This document shows, in pieces, positions 8,941-17,399 of a stretch of 64,000 nt of DNA; within the stretch, counting starts at the first letter, position 1, and every line of letters starts with the position of its first letter. Under the pieces are notes generated by a model that worked only from the letters and a program-made list of their open reading frames with translations, searched no databases and had not been told where the DNA came from. The stretch covers positions 434,001-498,000 of the forward strand of contig NZ_JAEPBG010000001.1 in the NCBI RefSeq assembly GCF_016632335.1, read 5' to 3'. A program made the translations under genes and the position numbers. The stretch is from Noviherbaspirillum pedocola (GTDB taxonomy: Bacteria > Pseudomonadota > Gammaproteobacteria > Burkholderiales > Burkholderiaceae_D).

Positions 8941-9863
8941 TGAGCATTGAACTGATGACACTGGCATGGAAGACCGACCTGCCTTCTGGACGAAAACTGG
9001 TACTGCTTGCGCTTTGTGACCATGCGAATAATCATGGTCAGTGCTATCCCTCGATTGAGGCGATTTCGCGCAAATGCAGCATGGGACAGCGCACAATTCA
9101 GCAGCATTTGGGCGAGCTTGAAGCGGTGGGAATACTGGTCCGCCATTTCCGAAGCGGCCGCAGCACGTTATACAAGGTCGAGCCACGCAATTTCTGCATC
9201 CCGGCAGCTCCTGCAGTCCTGCACGATGCTCGCTCCATTCGCACGATTTCTGCGCCCTTGCCCCCGCAAATTCCCAGCGATACTGCTGCAAAACTCGCAC
9301 CCATAATCGTCAATGAACCGTCAAACGATTCATCCCGTAAGCGTCAAGTGCTACGCGGCACGCGCTTGCCTCCCGCCTGGGAACTTCCGAGAGCATGGGC
9401 AGAATGGGCTCTGCAGCAACAACCAAGCTGGACAGCGGAGCATGTCCACTTTGTGGCAGACAAGTTTCGGGATCACTGGACAGCATTACCGGGTCAGCGC
9501 GGGGTCAAAACAGACTGGTTAGCCACTTGGCGTAACTGGTGCCGTAACGAGCACGCGCTTGACGACGACAAGGCCGCAGGCCCATGCAAATGGTGGACGA
9601 ACGATGCCACAGTTCTTGCAAAAGGCAGCGAACTCGGGATAGCGCCTCTACCAGGAGAATCAATGGGAGCATTCAAAAACAGAATCCAGCGAGCACTCGA
9701 AAACAGTAGTAATTGCATGCCAATACATGTTCCTCCGGCCACAGTAGTACACCTGGAAGAATCCACAAAGATCGCAACCTCGACAGCTAATCGAGCCGCA
9801 GCACTTCACGCCGCACGAGCGCTGAAAAGCCGCTGTTCGAGCCCAGATATGACTGCGTATTAA
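8940..9863 (+). CDS. HTH-domain phage replication (replisome organiser-like) protein
   Basis: The 307-aa product has an N-terminal winged helix-turn-helix of the HTH_36 / phage replication O type: the segment LVLLALCDHANNHGQCYPSI is the standard start of these domains, followed by a recognition helix in CSMGQRTIQQHLGELEAVG. After a linker, residues around 140-210 hold a second conserved block, LPRAWAEWALQQQPSW ... FRDHWTALPG ... DWLATWRNWCRN, found at the C-terminus of DnaT/replisome-organiser phage proteins. Together these suggest an origin-binding protein that loads replicative helicase. It overlaps the upstream ATPase gene as TAATG. No helicase gene, integrase or structural phage gene follows, so the module is isolated. 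Confidence 0.7.
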   Translation: MSIELMTLAWKTDLPSGRKLVLLALCDHANNHGQCYPSIEAISRKCSMGQRTIQQHLGELEAVGILVRHFRSGRSTLYKVEPRNFCIPAAPAVLHDARSIRTISAPLPPQIPSDTAAKLAPIIVNEPSNDSSRKRQVLRGTRLPPAWELPRAWAEWALQQQPSWTAEHVHFVADKFRDHWTALPGQRGVKTDWLATWRNWCRNEHALDDDKAAGPCKWWTNDATVLAKGSELGIAPLPGESMGAFKNRIQRALENSSNCMPIHVPPATVVHLEESTKIATSTANRAAALHAARALKSRCSSPDMTAY

Positions 9864-9940
9864 AAACGAAAGTAGGCGATGTAGCTTGCATCGAGCTTTT
9901 CCGTATTGAATAACAAATGTTGCAGACAAAGGAGGATGGC

Positions 9941-10315
9941 ATGGAAAGATGGGAAGTCATTTTGGAGGCGGGAGTAGAAGGTGGCTCAATCAGGCTCTAT
10001 GGCATGCATAATGAAAAAGGTTGGATATTTAGCGAAGACGTTGTCGATCAAACACCCGAACTGATTGACAAACCAGGAGTCCACTATCGCTCCAAGCCCG
10101 TGTACACTTGGGAGGATGCGTTATCTCTACTCGACGAGTACTGTTGGCATTGTTTTTTTCCGCTCACAGTGCACCCCTTCTTTCGAGGCGCTGTTCTCGC
10201 GGGGGTACTTAATCGAAGCACGCTTGAAGAGATCAACGATAATTCCAGCTTATCCAACTGGCTAGCAATATGCGGTGAAATACCTCATGTAGAGTGGAAG
10301 TTATTACTACACTGA
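9941..10315 (+). CDS. orphan hypothetical protein (124 aa), immunity-protein-like composition
   Basis: A strong ribosome binding site, AAAGGAGG at 9928-9935, lies five bases before ATG 9941 and decides the start; a longer frame from 9917 is less likely. The acidic, Trp-rich protein opens MERWEVILEAGVEGGSIRLYG and contains VYTWEDALSLLDEYCWH and PLTVHPFFRGAVL. No signal peptide or membrane segment is seen. Small acidic Trp-rich proteins of this look are often orphan immunity-like or cargo genes in accessory islands, but I cannot name a family with certainty. No toxin gene is adjacent. GC is low compared with the core genes, which fits acquired DNA. Confidence 0.6.
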   Translation: MERWEVILEAGVEGGSIRLYGMHNEKGWIFSEDVVDQTPELIDKPGVHYRSKPVYTWEDALSLLDEYCWHCFFPLTVHPFFRGAVLAGVLNRSTLEEINDNSSLSNWLAICGEIPHVEWKLLLH

Positions 10316-10884
10316 GAAAAACTCCACCGAACAGTACTTATGTTCCTTTATAAAAACAGAATCCATACTTTTCCCAGAGCATAAATTCATGCACTAAAAC
10401 TCGTCCCTTGATGCTATAGGGCCGACTTAGATTCAATTAACCCAATTTCAAGACTGAGGATCCGCTGCACATCACGAGAATGAAAAGTATTTTGTTGGTG
10501 ATTTTTCCTTCCAATTACAGTCCTTGTCTTTCGAAGGAAATTTTTGATCCCAATGGTATTGACGGCACCCGAACGCTTTTCACCTTTTACCGTCAAATAT
10601 GAACAATATGAATCACGACAACTGACCGAACTTTATCGAAAAAATCCCTGTAACGCATATATCGCTAATATGTTTTACCAGGTCAGTGCACGGAAAAGGC
10701 GGAATAGCAAGTATGGCTGCTAATCGAGCTATTGCCCTTGTTTTTCGCCAGGGCTCGCGCGAAACATATGTGAAGTAGAGCGCGCCTTTCTTAACTTAGT
10801 GAAGCTATTGAACGAAACTGCAACCCAGAAGGTCCTTATATTATTTAGCGGACACTTTTTGAATGCTTCAGCGTATCCCCCAAT
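10316..10884. other. AT-richer intergenic stretch before apaH
   Basis: These 569 bp contain no recognisable gene. A 40-codon frame (10480-10602, +) starts with ATG but has no convincing ribosome binding site or motif. A CGACAACT motif at 10616 matches the cluster found at 12.7-13.3 kb. The apaH promoter presumably lies in the right part, but I see no clear consensus. Confidence 0.5.
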
Positions 10885-11730
10885 ATGCCCATTCCCTCTT
10901 TCGACGCCGACGCGAAGACCTACGCCATAGGCGACATCCAAGGCTGCCAAGCCCGCGCCAGTGAGCTGCTCAACAATATTCGGTCCCGCACACAGCAACC
11001 CCGCCTGCTCTTCGCTGGCGACGCCGTCAATCGGGGCCCGGAATCGCTAACAATGCTGCGCCAAATCCGCGACCTTGGCGACGCTGCCGAGATGGTTCTC
11101 GGCAACCACGACCTGCATCTTCTTGCAGTTTCTATCGGGGTCCGCAAGCCCGGCCGCGGCGACACCATTTCCGACATTCTTGAAGCGCCCGACTGCGACG
11201 AGCTGCTGACGTGGCTGCGCCATCGGCCGCTTGCCTTGATGGAGCAAGGCCACTTGCTGGTCCATGCTGGCCTACTACCCCAGTGGACCGCACAGCAAGC
11301 GATGGAGCTCGCGCATGAAGTTGAGATCATGCTGCGCGGCCCCGACTGGCGGGATTTTTTGCGCAGCATGTACGGCAACGATCCCGCACGCTGGGACGAT
11401 AGCCTCACGGGACCCGAGCGGTTACGCTGCATCGTCAATGCGATGACGCGCCTGCGCTTTTGCTCTGCCAACGGAACAATGGACTTCAAAGCAAAAGAAG
11501 GACTGGAAGATGCGCCGCCTGGCTTCATGCCTTGGTTCGACGTGCCGGGCCGCCGCTCGGCCGATACCACCATTGTTTGCGGTCACTGGTCAACACTCGG
11601 CTTGGTAATGCGGCCAAACCTAATTGCGCTCGACACTGGCTGCGTCTGGGGCGGCCAACTTACCGCGGTCTGCTTAGAGAATCGCGAAGTCCTTCAGGTT
11701 GACTGCCCGCAATTCCAGCGGCCAGGGTAA
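10885..11730 (+). CDS. apaH: symmetrical bis(5'-nucleosyl)-tetraphosphatase (ApaH-type)
   Basis: The 281-aa protein is a calcineurin-type metallophosphoesterase that hydrolyses Ap4A to two ADP and can remove Np4 caps from RNA. The metal-binding motifs appear in order: GDIQGC (residue 17 on), [22 protein letters not shown], a conserved HAGLLPQW, and a final CGHWSTLG. The ApaH-specific phrases [10 protein letters not shown] and PQWT are present. The second motif reads GDAVNRGP where GDLVNRGP is usual, a mild change. Length matches the family (about 270-280). The flanks are accessory DNA (phage-like genes left, IS fragment right), so this core-type gene is isolated, with no visible operon partners. 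Confidence 0.92.
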   Translation: MPIPSFDADAKTYAIGDIQGCQARASELLNNIRSRTQQPRLLFAGDAVNRGPESLTMLRQIRDLGDAAEMVLGNHDLHLLAVSIGVRKPGRGDTISDILEAPDCDELLTWLRHRPLALMEQGHLLVHAGLLPQWTAQQAMELAHEVEIMLRGPDWRDFLRSMYGNDPARWDDSLTGPERLRCIVNAMTRLRFCSANGTMDFKAKEGLEDAPPGFMPWFDVPGRRSADTTIVCGHWSTLGLVMRPNLIALDTGCVWGGQLTAVCLENREVLQVDCPQFQRPG

Positions 11731-11834
11731 ATTCTGGCCGGGCCGACTGCCAAAATGCAGCAGTTGATTATTTGTACGATAGAGCTTCTCTGCTCCGTGC
11801 GGACCTCGTAGCGACAGTGTAGAACTAGAACAAG

Positions 11835-11892
11835 GTCGAGCATCACTTGGTCGGTCAAGGCGTGTAGCCCAAGCGACCGAGTGATGCTCGAC
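11835..11892. repeat. 13-bp perfect inverted repeat downstream of apaH
   Basis: GTCGAGCATCACT at 11835-11847 is followed by its exact complement AGTGATGCTCGAC at 11880-11892, with 32 bases between and further partial pairing inside (TCGGTC / GACCGA). It could fold into a long hairpin after apaH. No T-run follows, so it is not a typical intrinsic terminator. It may be a decayed mobile-element end, since an IS fragment begins 116 bp further on. Confidence 0.55.
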
Positions 11893-12007
11893 TGAGCGAT
11901 GAGCAGAGCCAAAATTCTATAAATTGCTCTCAATGTGTTCGTTCGCTCGACGCGCGGATACTGCAGTAAGCTGACGGCTTGTTCAAAAAGGGCTTGTAGA
12001 AAACGGT

Positions 12008-12448
12008 ATGCGGATCGAGAAACAAACAGACAGCGCCTTGAATAAGCACGGGGTACTGTTGATTTGGCTGGATCCGCATATGCACTGGTACGGTCGAGCT
12101 AATGGAAAACCTGGTCGCACCCTGACATTTAGCGATGTAGCCGTGCAGTTCTGTCTGGCTATCAAAGGTCTGTTTGACCTTCCACTACGGCAAGCTATGG
12201 ATCTGACAGAGAAGCTGCTTTACAGGATGGGCCTAAACTGGGCCGTGCCTGACTTCAGCACCGTAAGCCGTCGACGGAAACAGCTGCGTGAGGTAGTCGG
12301 GTATGGGATAAGCCGAAAAGGGTGGCACCTGCTCGTCGACGATTATGGCATCCAGATAATGAGCGTAGGCGAATGGAAAATCAGACCAGAAATCAGAAAC
12401 GATCGGCGCCAGTGGCTAAAGCTGGAAGTGGCTATCGAGCTGAGATAG
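12008..12448 (+). pseudogene. truncated IS5-family (IS903 group) transposase
   Basis: The 146 residues match the N-terminal half of IS5/IS903-type DDE transposases in order. They include LLIWLDPHMHWYGRANGKPG, a segment like FSDVAVQFCLAIKGLFDLPLR, the characteristic PDFSTVSRRRKQL, and HLLVDDYGIQIMSVGEWKIR, the counterpart of HLVIDGTGLKIFGEGEWKVR, which carries the first catalytic Asp. The frame ends after about 146 of the roughly 310 residues expected. The second Asp and the Glu (DDE) are missing, and nothing downstream resembles the C-terminal half. No terminal inverted repeats were found. It is an inactive remnant. Confidence 0.75.
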
Positions 12449-13419
12449 TAGAATTCCGATTCTAAAATCGGCAACAGGGAATTGCGGGCGCAACAGCAGC
12501 CCTCGAAATCGTTCTACCGGCTTCTCAGCGCGGATACAGTAGCAATTTCCAATAATCTCGGATGAATGTGGTCGCTCTCGGCACAAGCATCATCAAGTCC
12601 AAAATATGCGCATTGGCGAGCTAGTCCTATGTCGCCATGCATGTCGAGCCTGCTCAATAAATCAAGTAGCCCATCTGCCCGACATTTTGCAGTGTTCCTG
12701 AACTGGCGATGGACACACACCCGGGCTTCTATCGACAACCTTTTTTCCGGCTTCCCACATTTAGTTGACGTCAGCGACAACCAGCGACAACTGGAAGCCA
12801 TTTGTCGACCTGGTTTGGCCATCTTTTAACCATATGAATTCACAGAAGTTTTTTGGAAATTCTCGAGACGTCCATTTCTGCACCGACAACTGGATTTGAG
12901 ATTTTTCGCATATTTGTGCAACAAGACTTCGTCAACGTCAACAACTTGATTCTATCTTCCCCTTCACTCTATTTCATCCTAACCTTTTGATTATTTGAAA
13001 AATTTTTATAGGACCCTAATAAGAACCGAGGTTATCCCGCTTAACGTCCCGCTCCGCCGTCAACCTGTTTTCAGGACCGACAACCAGTACACTTTCGCAA
13101 ATAGTAGAAAAAAGTCGTTACTTTTCAATAGCTTAAACCACATCCCACAAACCAGGTTGACAGCGATCCGATTTTTTAGCCGGGTTTAGCGACAACATTG
13201 CTCACAATTGGAAAGTTACGGCGTTCGCTTACTCTTCGGTTCCTGTTAATTTGCAACGTCATGCGAGCCGCCAAAGCCTCTCCAGTCAGGGGTAATCATG
13301 CGGCCTCGCGCTGCGACCCAAGCCGATCGCGCTCGACAACCGATGCTTTGGAGACGGAGGATTCACCGCTTCTGCCTGGAAGACCGCGCGGTGCTGCAGG
13401 CCTATTGCCCACAGTATCG
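12449..13419. other. 971-bp non-coding AT-rich stretch with CGACAAC motif cluster
   Basis: No convincing gene is present between the IS fragment and plsC. A 102-codon minus-strand frame (12514-12822) has some protein-like character but no known motif, and a 43-codon plus frame (13298-13426) likewise. The outstanding feature is the repeated CGACAAC motif. A small stem (CCGATT 12456-12461 / AATCGG 12466-12471) lies just after the IS fragment. The low GC contrasts with the core genes that begin at 13420. Confidence 0.55.
12733..13341 (+). repeat. cluster of seven same-strand CGACAAC motifs
   Basis: The heptamer CGACAAC occurs at 12733, 12775, 12785, 12884, 13078, 13190 and 13334, always on the + strand, usually followed by C or T and preceded by G or C. 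An eighth copy is at 10616. Spacings are irregular (10 to 194 bp), so they are not classical plasmid iterons. Several copies share more context, for example cCGACAACtgg. Multiple oriented transposase- or recombinase-binding sites at a mobile-element end would look like this. Confidence 0.5.
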
Positions 13420-14163
13420 TTAGTCCGGCTGAGCCGCTTCCAGCGGCACCTCCAGCGCTGCCGCGATCGCCTCGCGTGCGGCAGCCGCCAGTTCGCGCCG
13501 GTGCGTGCCGGCACTGTCGATTTTCGGCAGCACAATCAATTCCGCCCGCAGATCACGATGCCGCAGGATCGTTAGCATGCTTTCCACGAACGTCGTCTCG
13601 CCGATGAAATCCGCGGCCGGATGCAACCGCCCTGCCCGGTCTCGGTACTGCAGCGCATACGGCTGCACCGGCACGCCGGCGTCGATCGCGGCTTCGAACA
13701 GATTGGCATGGAAGGGCAGCACCTTGCCCTGCGCCGAGGTCGTGCCCTCGGGGAAGAAAGCGACACGCTCGCCGGCATGGATGCTCGCCACCAGCCCCTG
13801 AAATATCCGCCGCACGTCACGCTGCCGGCCGCGGGCGATGAAGATCGTTCCGGCTCGCTCGCACAGCCAGCCGAGCACCGGCCAGTCACGGATATCGGAC
13901 TTGGCGACGAAGCGGCATGGGCGGAAGGCATTGATGGCGAAGATGTCCATCCAGGACACATGGTTGCAGACGATTAGCGCCGGCGTGTCCGGCATCGTGC
14001 CGCGCAGCGCGAGCCGCACGCCGCAGATCGCCAGCAGGTCGCGCGACCAGTTCCGGATCAGCCGTTCCCGCCGCGCCGCACTCACCAGCGGGAACAGCAG
14101 GCCGGCGGTAGCCAGGCCGCGCAGCAGATGCAGCAGCACCCGCGCCAGGTGCAACGGCATCAT
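13420..14163 (-). CDS. plsC: 1-acyl-sn-glycerol-3-phosphate acyltransferase
   Basis: The 247-aa membrane-associated acyltransferase makes phosphatidic acid from lysophosphatidic acid. An N-terminal hydrophobic helix (LLRGLATAGLLFPLV) is followed by the catalytic H(X)4D motif in CNHVSWMDIFAI. The family block GTIFIARGRQRDVRR and the phosphate-binding FFPEGTTSAQGKVLPF come next. The gene overlaps the pyrC' stop as ATGA, so it is the last cistron of the yqgE-ruvX-pyr run. Length is normal. The role could extend to related lipid acylations (for example ornithine lipid), but the motifs fit PlsC. Confidence 0.9.
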   Translation of the reverse strand: MMPLHLARVLLHLLRGLATAGLLFPLVSAARRERLIRNWSRDLLAICGVRLALRGTMPDTPALIVCNHVSWMDIFAINAFRPCRFVAKSDIRDWPVLGWLCERAGTIFIARGRQRDVRRIFQGLVASIHAGERVAFFPEGTTSAQGKVLPFHANLFEAAIDAGVPVQPYALQYRDRAGRLHPAADFIGETTFVESMLTILRHRDLRAELIVLPKIDSAGTHRRELAAAAREAIAAALEVPLEAAQPD

Positions 14164-15443
14164 GCGCGGCGGTAGACGGGCTTGCCGGCGACGATGGTAT
14201 GCCTGACCTGGCCGCGCAGATCAAAGCCGAGAAAAGGCGTGTGCTTGCCCTGGCTTGCCAGCGCTCGGGCGTTGACGGTCCAGCGCGCATCGGGGTCGAA
14301 GATACAGATGTCGGCCGGGCTGCCCACTTCCAGGCTGCCACCGGGCACACCGGCTACGCGCGCCGGCTCGGCGGTGATCTTGGCCAGCGCACGCGTGAGA
14401 TCGACATCGCGTCCACCCTCGTCCATCCAGCGCAGGGCCAGCGACAGCAGCAGTTCCAGTCCGGTGGCGCCGGGCGAGGCTTCGCCGAAGGGCAGCAGCT
14501 TTTCATCGTCGTCGACCGGGGTGTGGTCCGAACAGATTGCATCGATGGTGCCGTCCAGCAGGCCCTGGCGGATGGCGTCGCGGTCGCGTTGCGAGCGCAG
14601 CGGCGGCGTCAAGCGCGCGTTGGGATCGAAGAAGCCGATGTCGGCATCGGTCAGGTGCACATGGTTGGCGCTGACATCGCAGCTAACCTGCAAGCCTTCG
14701 CGCTTGGCCGCGCGCACCAGGGCTATGCCGGCGCCCGAGGACATCCGGCACAGATGCACCCGGGCGCCGGTGGCGCGCATCAGTTCGAAGATGGTGTGCA
14801 GTGCGATGGTCTCGGCCATCACTGGCACGCCGGTCAGGCCCAGGCGCGAGGCGATCGGGCCGCTGTGGGCAATGCCGCTGCGGCCCAGGTGCGCATCCTG
14901 CGGCCGCAGCCAGACGGTGTAGCCAAAAGTTTGCGCATACTGCAGCGCGCGCAGCAGCACGGTGGTGTCGAGGATCGGTTCGTCGGCCTGGGAGAAGCCG
15001 ACGCAGCCGGCATCGGTCAGCTCGGCCATTTCGGTCAGCGCACGGCCTTTCAGGCCGACGGTCAGCGCGCCGAGCGGGTACACATGCGCCTGGTTCATCA
15101 TGCGCGCGCGGTGGCGCAGCATTTCCACCAGGCCCGGCTCGTCCAGCACCGGGTCGGTGTCCGGCGGACACAGGAGGCTGGTGACGCCGCCCTGGATCGC
15201 CGCCTGCAATTCCGATTCCAGCGTGGCCTTGTATTCATAGCCGGGCTCGCGCAGCCGCGCGGACAGGTCGACCAGTCCGGGCGCGACCACCAGGCCTTGC
15301 GCGTCTATGGTTTCGTCGGCGCGAAAGCCGGCTGGCGCGGCGCCGATGGCGGCGATGGCGCCGTCGACGATGTACAAGTCCTGCCTGGCGTCCGTGCCCT
15401 TGGCCGGGTCGATCACGCGACCGTTTTGAATGTGGATGTTCAT
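14160..15443 (-). CDS. pyrC: dihydroorotase-like protein PyrC' (probably non-catalytic, ATCase partner)
   Basis: The 427-aa protein has the amidohydrolase fold of type I dihydroorotases: an N-terminal beta-sandwich (MNIHIQNGRVIDPAKG) and then the barrel. Active enzymes carry a DxHxH zinc motif in the first barrel strand; here residues 59-63 are D-L-S-A-R, within GLVDLSARLREPG, so both His ligands are lost. The later Asp is kept in ICSDHTPVDDDEK. In Pseudomonas and relatives the pyrB-linked pyrC' product is an inactive homologue needed for assembly of the aspartate carbamoyltransferase complex. The same role is likely here, and a catalytic dihydroorotase should be encoded elsewhere. It is 106 bp downstream of pyrB and overlaps plsC by 4 bp. 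Confidence 0.88.
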   Translation of the reverse strand: MNIHIQNGRVIDPAKGTDARQDLYIVDGAIAAIGAAPAGFRADETIDAQGLVVAPGLVDLSARLREPGYEYKATLESELQAAIQGGVTSLLCPPDTDPVLDEPGLVEMLRHRARMMNQAHVYPLGALTVGLKGRALTEMAELTDAGCVGFSQADEPILDTTVLLRALQYAQTFGYTVWLRPQDAHLGRSGIAHSGPIASRLGLTGVPVMAETIALHTIFELMRATGARVHLCRMSSGAGIALVRAAKREGLQVSCDVSANHVHLTDADIGFFDPNARLTPPLRSQRDRDAIRQGLLDGTIDAICSDHTPVDDDEKLLPFGEASPGATGLELLLSLALRWMDEGGRDVDLTRALAKITAEPARVAGVPGGSLEVGSPADICIFDPDARWTVNARALASQGKHTPFLGFDLRGQVRHTIVAGKPVYRRA

Positions 15444-15549
15444 GGTGTTTTCTTGGATTTATGCCGGGAATCCGCTGTGCGCTTCACGCGCATGCGAGCT
15501 CGGTGCCATGTGTTGGCAGCTAAGCGTCCTCCCGGGACTTCGTCGCCGA

Positions 15550-16509
15550 TCAATTCCCTGCCAGGATGCTCATCACCGCCATGCGCACCGCGATGCCGAA
15601 AGTCACCTGCGGCAGGATCACCGCTTGCGCGCCGTCGGCGACCGCGGATTCGATTTCCACGCCGCGGTTCATCGGACCCGGGTGCATGACGATCGCATCC
15701 GGCTTGGCCAGCGCCAGGCGCTCGGTGGTCAGGCCATAGCTCTTGAAGTATTCCTGCGCCGAAGGCAGCAGCGCGCCGCTCATGCGCTCGTTCTGCAGGC
15801 GCAGCATGATGATCACGTCCACGCCGCGCAGGCCCTCTTCCATGTTGTGGAAGACGCGCACGCCCATCTGCTCCAGGCCGCTCGGCAACAGCGTGCGCGG
15901 GCCGATCGCCCGCACTTCGGGCACGCCGAGCGTGGTCAGCGCATGGATGTCCGAGCGCGCCACGCGGCTGTGCAGGATGTCGCCGACGATGGCCACCGTC
16001 AGGTTGCTGAAGTCCTGCTTGTAGTGCCGGATGGTGTACATGTCCAAGAGGCCCTGCGTCGGATGCGCATGGCGACCGTCGCCAGCGTTGACCACGTGCA
16101 CATGCGAGCGCTGCGTGTCGATCAGATGCTTGGCGATCAGGTAGGGCGCGCCGGACTGCGCATGGCGCACCACGAACATGTCGGCATGCATGGCCGCGAG
16201 ATTGTCGATGGTGTCCAGCAGCGATTCGCCCTTGCTGGTACTGGAGGCGGAAATGTTCAGGTTGATCACGTCCGCAGACAGGCGCTTGGAAGCGATCTCG
16301 AAGGTGGTGCGGGTGCGCGTGGAGTTCTCGAAGAACAGGTTGAAGACGCTCTTGCCGCGCATCAGCGGCACTTTCTTCACTTCGCGGTCGCTGATGCCGA
16401 CGAAGGAGGATGCGGTGTCGAGAATCTGCGTGACGATGGCGCGGGGCAAACCTTCGATGGTCAGCAGGTGCTGCAGTTCGCCATTCTTGTTGAGTTGCGG
16501 ATTATGCAT
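15550..16509 (-). CDS. pyrB: aspartate carbamoyltransferase catalytic subunit
   Basis: The 319-aa enzyme condenses carbamoyl phosphate with aspartate, the first committed step of pyrimidine synthesis. The carbamoyl-phosphate loop [18 protein letters not shown] and the [13 protein letters not shown] segment are both intact. The C-terminal domain contains [11 protein letters not shown] and [12 protein letters not shown], as expected. The start overlaps the pyrR gene by 8 bp, and the next gene is the pseudo-dihydroorotase, the arrangement of class A bacterial ATCases. Length is typical. It is part of the leftward transcript yqgE-ruvX-pyrR-pyrB-pyrC'-plsC. Confidence 0.96.
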   Translation of the reverse strand: MHNPQLNKNGELQHLLTIEGLPRAIVTQILDTASSFVGISDREVKKVPLMRGKSVFNLFFENSTRTRTTFEIASKRLSADVINLNISASSTSKGESLLDTIDNLAAMHADMFVVRHAQSGAPYLIAKHLIDTQRSHVHVVNAGDGRHAHPTQGLLDMYTIRHYKQDFSNLTVAIVGDILHSRVARSDIHALTTLGVPEVRAIGPRTLLPSGLEQMGVRVFHNMEEGLRGVDVIIMLRLQNERMSGALLPSAQEYFKSYGLTTERLALAKPDAIVMHPGPMNRGVEIESAVADGAQAVILPQVTFGIAVRMAVMSILAGN

Positions 16510-17008
16510 GGTCTACGGTGAAGGAAAGGCGGCCGTCCTCGGCGCGTTGCAGCACGAGGCGCTCGCCGGGAGGCAAAGTCAGGGTTTCGGCGACGAAATC
16601 GGCGGCGATTGGCAATTCGCGTCCGCCGCGGTCGACCAGCGCAGCGAGCATGATGCGCGCCGGGCGGCCGTAGTCGAACAATTCATTGATCGCGGCGCGC
16701 GTGGTGCGGCCGGTGTAGAGCACGTCGTCCACCAGCAGGATGGTCGCACCCTCGACGTCGAACGGAATCTGGCTCGGCTTGACTTCTGCCGGCAAGCCTT
16801 TTTCCGCATAGTCGTCGCGATAGAAGGAAACGTCGATGTAGCCGAGGCGTCCTTCCACCGGCAATTCCTGCGCCAGCCGGTCGGCCAGCCAGGCGCCGCC
16901 GGAATAGATGCCGACCAGCGCCACATGGTCGGCACCGGACAGCGCATCTTTCACTTGCCGGGCAAGCGCTGCGTACAGCGCCTCGGCATCCAGGTCAGAA
17001 ATGGGCAT
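16502..17008 (-). CDS. pyrR: PyrR-type bifunctional regulator / uracil phosphoribosyltransferase
   Basis: The 168-aa type I phosphoribosyltransferase has the PRPP-binding signature [20 protein letters not shown] in its C-terminal half and the [12 protein letters not shown] loop near residue 35. PyrR of Gram-positive bacteria attenuates pyr transcription by binding RNA. In proteobacteria the protein is usually regarded as a UPRTase or an uncertain regulator. I see no obvious PyrR anti-antiterminator upstream here. It overlaps ruvX by 14 bp and pyrB by 8 bp, so it is embedded in the operon. Its gene position supports a link to pyrimidine supply. Confidence 0.93.
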   Translation of the reverse strand: MPISDLDAEALYAALARQVKDALSGADHVALVGIYSGGAWLADRLAQELPVEGRLGYIDVSFYRDDYAEKGLPAEVKPSQIPFDVEGATILLVDDVLYTGRTTRAAINELFDYGRPARIMLAALVDRGGRELPIAADFVAETLTLPPGERLVLQRAEDGRLSFTVDHA

Positions 17009-17384
17009 GTTCGTCGAAGTATTGTTGAAGAATGATGGCCGCGGCCCGGTCGTCGATGCGCTCGCCCTGCCGCTTTCCCAGCACCGCCGAGGAATAGCGT
17101 TCGTCGACCAGCGCGATGGTCACGCCAAAGCGGCCGTGCAGCTGGTTGGCGAAGCGCCGGCAGCGCTGCGTCATTTCATGCGGCGCGCCGTCCGGATGAC
17201 TCGGCAGCCCGACCACGCACAGCGCCGGCTGCCATTCGCGGATCAGCTCGCCGACCGCTGCGAATTTGGCGTCATTGCTTTCTGCGCCGAGGATGGCCAG
17301 CGGCTGCGCCTGCCGCAGTATCGTGTTGCCGACCGCGACTCCGATGCGTTTCAGGCCGAAGTCGAAGCCGAGTATCGTGCTCAC
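16995..17384 (-). CDS. ruvX: RuvX/YqgF putative Holliday-junction resolvase / pre-16S rRNA nuclease
   Basis: The 129-aa RNase H-fold protein begins ILGFDFGLKRIGVAVGN, with the first catalytic Asp in the GFDFG strand. VGLPSHPDGAPHEMTQRC and the closing VDERYSSAVL supply the other conserved residues. YqgF proteins mature 16S rRNA ends in E. coli and have been proposed as Holliday-junction resolvases. The gene lies 15 bp after yqgE, its usual neighbour in proteobacteria, and overlaps pyrR by 14 bp. Length is slightly below 140, which is normal. Confidence 0.93.
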   Translation of the reverse strand: MSTILGFDFGLKRIGVAVGNTILRQAQPLAILGAESNDAKFAAVGELIREWQPALCVVGLPSHPDGAPHEMTQRCRRFANQLHGRFGVTIALVDERYSSAVLGKRQGERIDDRAAAIILQQYFDEHAHF

Positions 17385-17399
17385 GCTGAGACCGGCCTC

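Noticed and set aside
12514-12822. 102-codon minus-strand frame in the gene-poor stretch
   Set aside because: Part of it looks protein-like, but there is no motif, no clear ribosome binding site, and it overlaps the CGACAAC cluster; kept only as a remark.
15430-16521. 363-codon + strand frame opposite pyrB
   Set aside because: It is a shadow of pyrB, His/Arg/Gln-rich, with no domain.
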